Shown piece by piece: positions 12,383-16,602 of a stretch of DNA of 16,602 bases (its first letter is position 1; every line of letters begins with the position of its first letter). The notes beneath the pieces are model-generated. The model had not been told where the DNA came from and did no database searches. It saw only the letters and a list, made by a program, of their open reading frames with translations. This DNA comes from Candidatus Egerieicola pullicola. Its GTDB lineage: Bacteria > Bacillota > Clostridia > Oscillospirales > Ruminococcaceae. Position numbers and translations under genes: made by a program. Location: contig DVGY01000087.1 in assembly GCA_018712465.1 (NCBI GenBank), positions 1-16,602 on the forward strand. Direction: 5' to 3'.

Positions 12383-13216
12383 TTATTCTGCCAGAAAGCA
12401 GTGAATATCAAAGGACACCCGGCAGGTCAGGTTCTCCACTTTAGTCAGAGCTTCCTTTCCTGCCCGGGGTGTTTTCCAATAATAAGGGGTCATTTGGAAC
12501 AGGGCCTGGATGGCCTGGGGAGTTTTCAGGTGCATGGTGTAGTCCACCGGCAGGATTTTTTGGTAGCAAAACCCGGGATACTCCACCTTTTTCTCTACGT
12601 TTTCGTAAGGAGTTTCGTAGAGAATCTCCTTTAACTCCCAAAGATGTTTGGCTCCCGGCACCACATAGAAAAACCCGCCGCCGGGTTTGAGAATTCGCCG
12701 GAACTCCCCAATGTCCAGGGGAGAGAAGACGTCTACCAGCAGATCGGCGCAATGATCCGGCAGGGGAATGTGGTGGACGCTGGCTACTGCAAATTCGCCC
12801 TGGGGAAGCTGTTTGGCGGCCCGGCGCAAGGCAAATTTGGAGATGTCAAATCCCGCTACCAGCGGGTCCAGTCCCGCTTCTTTCAGAGAACGGTACAGCC
12901 CGGCAGTGTAATATCCTTCCCCACAGCCGCAGTCCACCAATACAGGCTGCCGCCGTGCTTGACAAAACTCCAGCGTTGCTTGTTCCAGTACCCGGCGCAG
13001 GGGAAGGTAATATCCCGCCGCTAAAAATTGGCTTCTTGCCGCCACCATCCCCGGATCGTCTCCGGGAAATTTAGCGTGTTTTTGTCCTACCGGCAGCAGG
13101 TTGGTGTAGCCTTCTTTGGAGAGGTCGAAGCAATGCCCTTTGGGGCAGATCAGGCTGCGGTCCCGGCGGGAAAGGGTACTGCCACAGAGAGGGCAGCAGA
13201 ATAAACTGGTTTCCAT
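12383..13216 (-). CDS. rlmA: 23S rRNA (guanine-N1)-methyltransferase RlmA family
   Basis: Methylates the N1 of a guanine in hairpin 35 of 23S rRNA (G745 in the E. coli type, G748 in the Gram-positive TlrB type) using S-adenosylmethionine. The 277 residues match the family. An N-terminal zinc finger uses Cys8, Cys11, Cys24 and His28 (CPLCG...CPKGH), followed by the conserved FDLSKEGYTNLLP. The SAM-binding motif is VLVDCGCGEGYYT (92-104), with GFDISKFALRRAAK after it. The late motif LKTPQAIQALFQMTPYYWKTP is also typical. The Gram-positive context suggests the G748 type, which cannot be proved from this view. GGGAGG precedes ATG 13216 and is directly abutted by a strong hairpin. First gene of a three-gene operon. 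Confidence 0.93.
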   Translation of the reverse strand: METSLFCCPLCGSTLSRRDRSLICPKGHCFDLSKEGYTNLLPVGQKHAKFPGDDPGMVAARSQFLAAGYYLPLRRVLEQATLEFCQARRQPVLVDCGCGEGYYTAGLYRSLKEAGLDPLVAGFDISKFALRRAAKQLPQGEFAVASVHHIPLPDHCADLLVDVFSPLDIGEFRRILKPGGGFFYVVPGAKHLWELKEILYETPYENVEKKVEYPGFCYQKILPVDYTMHLKTPQAIQALFQMTPYYWKTPRAGKEALTKVENLTCRVSFDIHCFLAE

Positions 13217-13227
13217 CCAATCCTCCC

Positions 13228-13271
13228 GGCTGCACCTTTGGTTTGAAGCCCATGGCTTTGAACGTGCAGCC
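13228..13271 (-). promoter_or_regulatory. Stable hairpin abutting the rlmA ribosome-binding site
   Basis: Minus-strand RNA would pair GGCTGCAC (13271-13264) with GTGCAGCC (13235-13228). An inner AAGCC/GGCTT stem (13258-13254 with 13250-13246) closes an ATG loop. The structure ends one base before the GGGAGG ribosome site (13227-13222). No T-run follows, so it is not a terminator. Confidence 0.65.
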
Positions 13272-13273
13272 TA

Positions 13274-13308
13274 TAAAAATTGCGACCGAACCTGAGGGAA
13301 CGGTCGCA
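13274..13308 (-). terminator. Terminator of the XRE regulator gene
   Basis: Minus-strand TGCGACCG (13308-13301) and CGGTCGCA (13288-13281) pair over 8 bp and are followed by ATTTTTAT. It separates the XRE gene from rlmA. No strong promoter for rlmA is visible downstream of it, so the rlmA operon may depend on readthrough or a weak promoter. Confidence 0.85.
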
Positions 13309-13322
13309 GAAAGGGTTTGTGA

Positions 13323-13649
13323 TCATTTATCTTTTTCGTTATTCACCAGAAGCCGATTGACCAGGCTTTCCACCAGTTTCAAATCGGTTTCATTCAGGCT
13401 GCGAAACTTTTTAAAGGTTTTTGCCAGCAGCTCCGGGTTCTCCTGGCCTTCGTCGAAGAAGTCCATGGGAGTAATGTTGAAATAATCACAAATGGATAAA
13501 AATTCCGCCATGGAAGGCAGACTTTTGCCGGAAGAAATATTGTTGATATATCCTCGGCTGTGTCCCAGATCGTAACTCATCTGATATTCGGAGACTCCCC
13601 GCTTCAGACGCAGTTCCGTAATTCTGGAACGAACAAAAGAGTTGTTCAT
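13323..13649 (-). CDS. XRE/Cro-type helix-turn-helix regulator
   Basis: A 108-residue regulator. The HTH_3 domain covers about residues 5-62: VRSRITELRLKRGVSEYQMSYDLGHSRGYINNISSGKSLPSM, then FLSICDYFNITPMDFFD. The C-terminal part (63-108) is helical and polar (LLAKTFKKFRSLNETDLKLVESLVNRLL), similar to small clostridial regulators without a ligand domain. ATG 13649 is preferred, with AGGTGAG upstream; a GTG three codons earlier overlaps the ribosome site. A TATTAT (13673-13668) is a possible -10, but its -35 is poor and the start would be very close to the ATG. Target unknown. Confidence 0.92.
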   Translation of the reverse strand: MNNSFVRSRITELRLKRGVSEYQMSYDLGHSRGYINNISSGKSLPSMAEFLSICDYFNITPMDFFDEGQENPELLAKTFKKFRSLNETDLKLVESLVNRLLVNNEKDK

Positions 13650-13944
13650 GCTTCTCACCTCTTTAATATAATACCGTACCCTCTGCGGTCAGTCGCCAAT
13701 TTATTGGAGCTATTTGCAGGAAAAAGTAGCTTGTATGTAGTAATTTTAAGATTTTTGTGGAAAGTGTATACTCCCCGTTCACAGACCTGGCAGTTTCCCA
13801 AAAAGGACTTCCGCAGAATGCGCAACTTCGGGCAAAGTGCCTTATTTTTGCCTGGTTTTTTTGGCATCCCCCGAAGGATTTACCCAAACTGCAAAGATTG
13901 CTTTAAGAAATAGTGTTTTTGTGTTCTGGTTTCTTGGCGGAATG

Positions 13945-13989
13945 TAGACAAATTTGCAGTATAACAAATGATTTTTGTCTATTGTTATA
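13945..13989. repeat. Two interlocking 8-bp inverted repeats upstream of the AraC gene
   Basis: TAGACAAA (13945-13952) is matched exactly by TTTGTCTA (13974-13981), and TATAACAA (13960-13967) by TTGTTATA (13982-13989), in the order A-B-A'-B'. They end 16 bp upstream of the AraC -35 box. ACAAAT is also directly repeated 16 bp apart (13948 and 13964). The position suits activator or autoregulator binding. Confidence 0.7.
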
Positions 13990-14005
13990 AAAAGAAAGAA
14001 ATGCC

Positions 14006-14034
14006 TTGAAATTCCTAAAAACTCAGTGTATACT
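14006..14034 (+). promoter_or_regulatory. Promoter of the AraC-sfsA operon
   Basis: TTGAAA (14006-14011), a 17-bp spacer and TATACT (14029-14034); the start near 14041 gives a leader of about 46 nt ending in AGGAGGGG. Confidence 0.85.
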
Positions 14035-14086
14035 GATAAGAAGTTGAAGAGAACTGCAACAAATAACAGAAATTAGGAGGGGCATT

Positions 14087-14974
14087 ATGCAGGAATATAC
14101 CAACAGCCAGGAAGCGTTGGCAGCTGTGGAGCAGAGCAAAACGTTTGTCATCGCAAACCTGAATGATTTTGACGAAGTCGCCCACAAAAACGTTCATAAC
14201 TGCTATGAATTGTTTTACGCCCAAAGCTCCGGAGGGAAGCTGCTCATTGATAACCGCAACTATTTGGTGGAGCGGGGCAGCATGTTTTTCATCAACGATT
14301 TTGAAAGCCACTTCTTCACCGCAGAAAAAACCAATATGTATCAGCGGAAGGTTCTGTACATTCATCCGCCTTTTCTCCGTGGACTTTCCACCCCTCAAAC
14401 CGACTTAACTCAGTGCTTTCAGCGGGAAAACCGGGAAAAGTTCGGTCACAAGGTGCTGCTGAGTAAATCCCAGCAGAGCCTGGTCAACCAGCTCTTGCAG
14501 CGTCTGGCCAACACCTCCGACGGATATGGCCAGGATATTATGGAACAGAGCGTGTTCTGTGAACTGATGGTGCAGCTCAATCAGTTCTTTGTCCAAGCCA
14601 TGGAAGAAGGCCAGCAGCCTGCTGCTTCCAACGAAACCAGCTTGGTGGACGATATTATCAAGTATATCAACGAAAACATCACCGATCGGTTGCAGATTTC
14701 CATCATCGCTGCTCATTTCTACCTCAGCGATGCCTATGTCTGCCGGGCGTTTAAAGCCCAGACCGGAACCACCATCAACAAATATATCACCGCCCGGCGG
14801 ATCACCATCGCCAAACAATACCTGGCCAAGGGCAGCACCGTGCTCAACGCCTGTGAAAAGAGCGGTTTCCGGGACTACACCAACTTCGTAAAGGCCTTCA
14901 CCAAATTGGTGGGCATCTCCCCCAAGAAGTATGAAAAGCTTCATGCCCAGGAACGGGTTCTGAAGAAGCGGTAA
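14087..14974 (+). CDS. AraC-family transcriptional regulator
   Basis: A 295-residue regulator. The N-terminal half is a cupin-like sensor (NVHNCYELFYAQSSGGKLLIDNRNYLVERGSMFFINDFESHFF, 35-77), expected to bind a small ligand that cannot be named. The C-terminal AraC DNA-binding domain (about 186-287) has two helix-turn-helix units: LQISIIAAHFYLSDAYVCRAFKAQTG (192-217), and STVLNACEKSGFRDYTNFVKAFTKLVGISPKKY (240-272) with the GF-D-NFVKAFKK-xG-SP-Y signature. AGGAGGGG lies 5-6 nt before the ATG. sfsA follows after a single base. Interlocking inverted repeats upstream may be its own binding sites. Confidence 0.94.
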   Translation: MQEYTNSQEALAAVEQSKTFVIANLNDFDEVAHKNVHNCYELFYAQSSGGKLLIDNRNYLVERGSMFFINDFESHFFTAEKTNMYQRKVLYIHPPFLRGLSTPQTDLTQCFQRENREKFGHKVLLSKSQQSLVNQLLQRLANTSDGYGQDIMEQSVFCELMVQLNQFFVQAMEEGQQPAASNETSLVDDIIKYINENITDRLQISIIAAHFYLSDAYVCRAFKAQTGTTINKYITARRITIAKQYLAKGSTVLNACEKSGFRDYTNFVKAFTKLVGISPKKYEKLHAQERVLKKR

Positions 14975-14975
14975 G

Positions 14976-15653
14976 ATGAAATACGGTTATGTAGAGGACG
15001 CTGTGTTTTTGCAGCGTCCCAACCGTTTTATTGCCCAGGTTTTGCTTCATGGGCAGCAGGAAACGGTACATGTAAAAAACACCGGCCGGTGTCGGGAACT
15101 GCTGGTGCCGGGGGCAAAGGTGTATCTGGAACAGGGAACCAATCCTGCTCGGAAAACCAAGTGGGACTTGATTGCCGTGGAAAAGGGAGACCGGCTGATC
15201 AATATGGATTCTCAGCTGCCCAATCGAGTGGCAGAGGAATGGTTGACCCTGGGAGGGTTGGGAAAGTTTGACCAGATACTCCGGGAACAAACCTGGGGAG
15301 CTTCCCGGTTGGATTTCTGTCTGAAAAGTCAAGATCGCATGAAATATGTGGAAGTCAAGGGGGTTACCTTGGAAGAAGGGGGAAAGGTGTACTTTCCCGA
15401 TGCACCCACCGCCCGGGGAACCAAGCATTTGGAAGAGTTGATGAAGATCCGTCATCAGGGAATGGAAGCCGCCGTGCTGTTTGTGGTGCAGATGGATGGT
15501 GTCATTTCCTTTTCTCCCAATGACGCCACTGATCCCGCTTTTGGCAGCGCACTTCGTCAGGCAGCAAAAGCCGGAGTGGAAGTGGCGGCCATTGACTGCC
15601 AGGTTTGGCCGGATGAGGTCTTGCCGGGGCAGAGAGTGTCGGTAGTGTTGTAA
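14976..15653 (+). CDS. sfsA: SfsA family protein (sugar fermentation stimulation protein homolog)
   Basis: A 225-residue protein of the SfsA family. It has an N-terminal OB-like part with FIAQVLLHGQQETVHVKNTGRCREL (18-42) and a PD-(D/E)xK nuclease-like core. In that core Asp113 (SRLDFCL) and Glu126-x-Lys128 (KYVEVKGVTL) are the expected catalytic trio, and FPDAPTARGTKHLEEL (140-155) is the family motif. The E. coli protein was named for an effect on maltose metabolism and binds DNA; its biochemical role is unsettled. The start lies 1 nt after the AraC stop with only a weak purine-rich site, so translation is probably coupled. Confidence 0.95.
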   Translation: MKYGYVEDAVFLQRPNRFIAQVLLHGQQETVHVKNTGRCRELLVPGAKVYLEQGTNPARKTKWDLIAVEKGDRLINMDSQLPNRVAEEWLTLGGLGKFDQILREQTWGASRLDFCLKSQDRMKYVEVKGVTLEEGGKVYFPDAPTARGTKHLEELMKIRHQGMEAAVLFVVQMDGVISFSPNDATDPAFGSALRQAAKAGVEVAAIDCQVWPDEVLPGQRVSVVL

Positions 15654-15807
15654 TTTGAAAGTTTTTGGTCAGAAACATAGCGAAGGTTTGTTTCGTTCTT
15701 CTTCAAAAAGCTGGTGGGACTTTCTCGCGTAAACAATGCGGAATCTTTTTTAAAGGTCCGTGGCAGGGTCAAACCGGGATCTTATTTATCATAAACCGTA
15801 AAAAATT

Positions 15808-15849
15808 TGCCTTGAACCGGTGGCGAGCCGATTCAAGGCACTTTTATTT
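15808..15849. terminator. Bidirectional terminator between sfsA and the zinc-ribbon gene
   Basis: TGCCTTGAA (15808-15816) with an inner CGG pairs with CCG and TTCAAGGCA (15828-15840, one mismatch region). The plus strand continues CTTTTATTTT and the minus strand AATTTTTTAC. The 150 bp between the sfsA stop and this hairpin show no convincing gene. Confidence 0.88.
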
Positions 15850-15870
15850 TGTCTTTTCACAATGATTAAA

Positions 15871-16602
15871 TTAACTGTTTTTTCTCCGACCGCAGGCACA
15901 GGTCCCCACATATGCTGCATTGACTCTGCCGCAGCTAGGGCAGGTCCAGCTATTTGCCGGGGCGTCAGCGCGGGGTGGGTTGGGCCGACCAGGATTTCCG
16001 CTGGGAGAATTTGCCCGGTTGGGATCGTCGCTGGCGGTAGGATCATAACGGCGGCTTTTGTCGCTGAAAATGGGATTGCCGAAGGATCGTCTGGAGGGAT
16101 TCATGGCGGCAAAGGCTTCCCGTTTGCTCATGACAAATCCACGAACTCCGATCAGATCATAGATGGATCCGCCCACGCCGATCAGGCCGATCAGAATGCC
16201 CAGAATATCTAAGGCCAAACAGCCGGCAAAGAAGCAGATGGAGTTCCAGATCAGCGTGGCAATGGGATCGCCCAACGGCTCATATTTTTCCACGATTCCA
16301 TTGGGATTATCCAGCACCGTTTTGCTGTATTGAAAATCCTTCACCGAAGTAACGATATTTAAAATACCGATCACGCCGATCACAGCCGCAAACCAGTCAA
16401 AGAAGAGAAAGAGGAGAATCAACGCATACAAAACTTGAAAAGACCCAATGATAATCCAAAGGATGCCGCCGATCTGCACTCGTTGGGACAGGGTATTGAG
16501 CAGCTCCTTTGGATTTTCCGGCGGCTTTACCTGCGGCCTGACGGTGGTGTCCACTGGGCAACCGCAGTGGACACAGATCACCGCTTCGTCCATAATTTGT
16601 TT
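15871..16602 (-). CDS. Membrane protein with zinc ribbons at both ends (5' end beyond window)
   Basis: At least 243 residues; the frame is open to the right edge. The first ATG inside the window (16593) begins MDEAVICVHCGCPV, the second half of a common zinc-ribbon opening whose first CxxC pair usually lies 10-15 residues earlier. The true start is therefore probably outside the window. Counting from that Met, Cys7 and Cys10 are the visible zinc ligands. Hydrophobic segments at about 41-65, 67-83 and 111-140 span the membrane, with the last perhaps forming two helices. A Pro/Asn/Ser/Asp-rich linker (about 183-214) leads to a C-terminal WTCPSCGRVN...CACG zinc ribbon (Cys218, 221, 232, 234). 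Function unknown; membrane topology and partner are not inferable. Confidence 0.86.
   Translation of the reverse strand, partial: KQIMDEAVICVHCGCPVDTTVRPQVKPPENPKELLNTLSQRVQIGGILWIIIGSFQVLYALILLFLFFDWFAAVIGVIGILNIVTSVKDFQYSKTVLDNPNGIVEKYEPLGDPIATLIWNSICFFAGCLALDILGILIGLIGVGGSIYDLIGVRGFVMSKREAFAAMNPSRRSFGNPIFSDKSRRYDPTASDDPNRANSPSGNPGRPNPPRADAPANSWTCPSCGRVNAAYVGTCACGRRKNS

Larger units (their letters stand above)
13665..14086. other. Intergenic region between divergent XRE and AraC genes
   Basis: About 420 bp without a convincing gene; the frames here lack ribosome sites and family features. It contains a weak plus-strand -10 (TATACT at 13767-13772) followed by several short hairpins. These are CGCA/TGCG at 13812-13822, CTTCGGG (13826-13832) with CCCGAAG (13870-13876), and the T-rich 13843-13848. 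It also holds a pair of interlocking inverted repeats (13945-13989) and the AraC promoter (14006-14034). A small RNA is possible but unproven. Confidence 0.6.

Noticed and set aside
13560..13913. 117-codon plus-strand frame across the XRE start and intergenic region
   Set aside because: It overlaps the XRE gene, has no ribosome site and its translation shows no family features.
13945..13989. H-type RNA pseudoknot from the interlocking repeats
   Set aside because: The second arms are directly adjacent with no linker to cross an 8-bp helix, and the element lies upstream of the promoter, so it is probably not transcribed with the AraC gene.
15665..15865. 66-codon plus-strand frame after sfsA
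   Set aside because: It runs through the shared terminator hairpin and lacks a ribosome site.
1..16602. CRISPR array, tRNA, rRNA, insertion sequence or prophage
   Set aside because: No regularly spaced repeats, tRNA-like cloverleaf, rRNA segments, transposase or phage genes were seen on either strand.

Overview
The window looks like chromosomal DNA from a Gram-positive anaerobe of the class Clostridia, probably the Ruminococcaceae/Oscillospiraceae side. This is an inference from several signals together: a T-box leader on metG, a yybP-ykoY-type leader on a cation ATPase, strong AGGAGG-type ribosome sites, TTGACA/TATAAT promoters, a cohesin-like surface protein, and clostridial versions of the housekeeping genes. 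No rRNA, tRNA, CRISPR array, insertion sequence or phage gene is visible. The DNA reads as ordinary, densely packed chromosome with genes on both strands.

Layout. Positions 1-2313 lie on the minus strand: the 5' part of metG with a methionine T-box leader, a small conserved-looking gene interrupted by an in-frame TGA, and the manganese exporter gene mntP. Next come a branched-chain aminotransferase (ilvE, +), a GNAT acetyltransferase (-), a membrane-anchored cohesin-like/Big2 surface protein (+), a small unknown protein (-) and trpS (+). Positions 7042-9869 hold a P-type cation ATPase behind a manganese riboswitch with a clear terminator-type expression platform. Positions 9932-11397 are a divergent cassette: a pyridoxamine-oxidase-fold flavoprotein and a DUF1349 protein on the minus strand, facing an HxlR regulator on the plus strand. 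Positions 11451-13216 are a minus-strand operon: rlmA (23S rRNA methyltransferase), an iron-sulfur flavoprotein, and a small protein ending in a five-cysteine tail. Then come an XRE regulator (-), an AraC regulator followed at once by sfsA (+), and a zinc-ribbon membrane protein (-) that runs off the right edge.

How the parts fit. Two manganese-efflux candidates (MntP and the riboswitch-controlled ATPase) sit about 5 kb apart, but only the ATPase carries the recognisable manganese riboswitch. The methionine T-box carries an AUG specifier and a UGGU tRNA-end-binding sequence, both matching tRNA-Met. Convergent gene pairs are separated by compact hairpin terminators, several of them usable from both sides. 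The least explained items are the iron-sulfur flavoprotein/Cys-tail pair, two interlocking 8-bp inverted repeats upstream of the AraC gene, an inverted repeat that brackets the ATPase promoter, a hairpin abutting the rlmA ribosome site, and the interrupted gene beside metG. No clearly new defence or mobile system was found.
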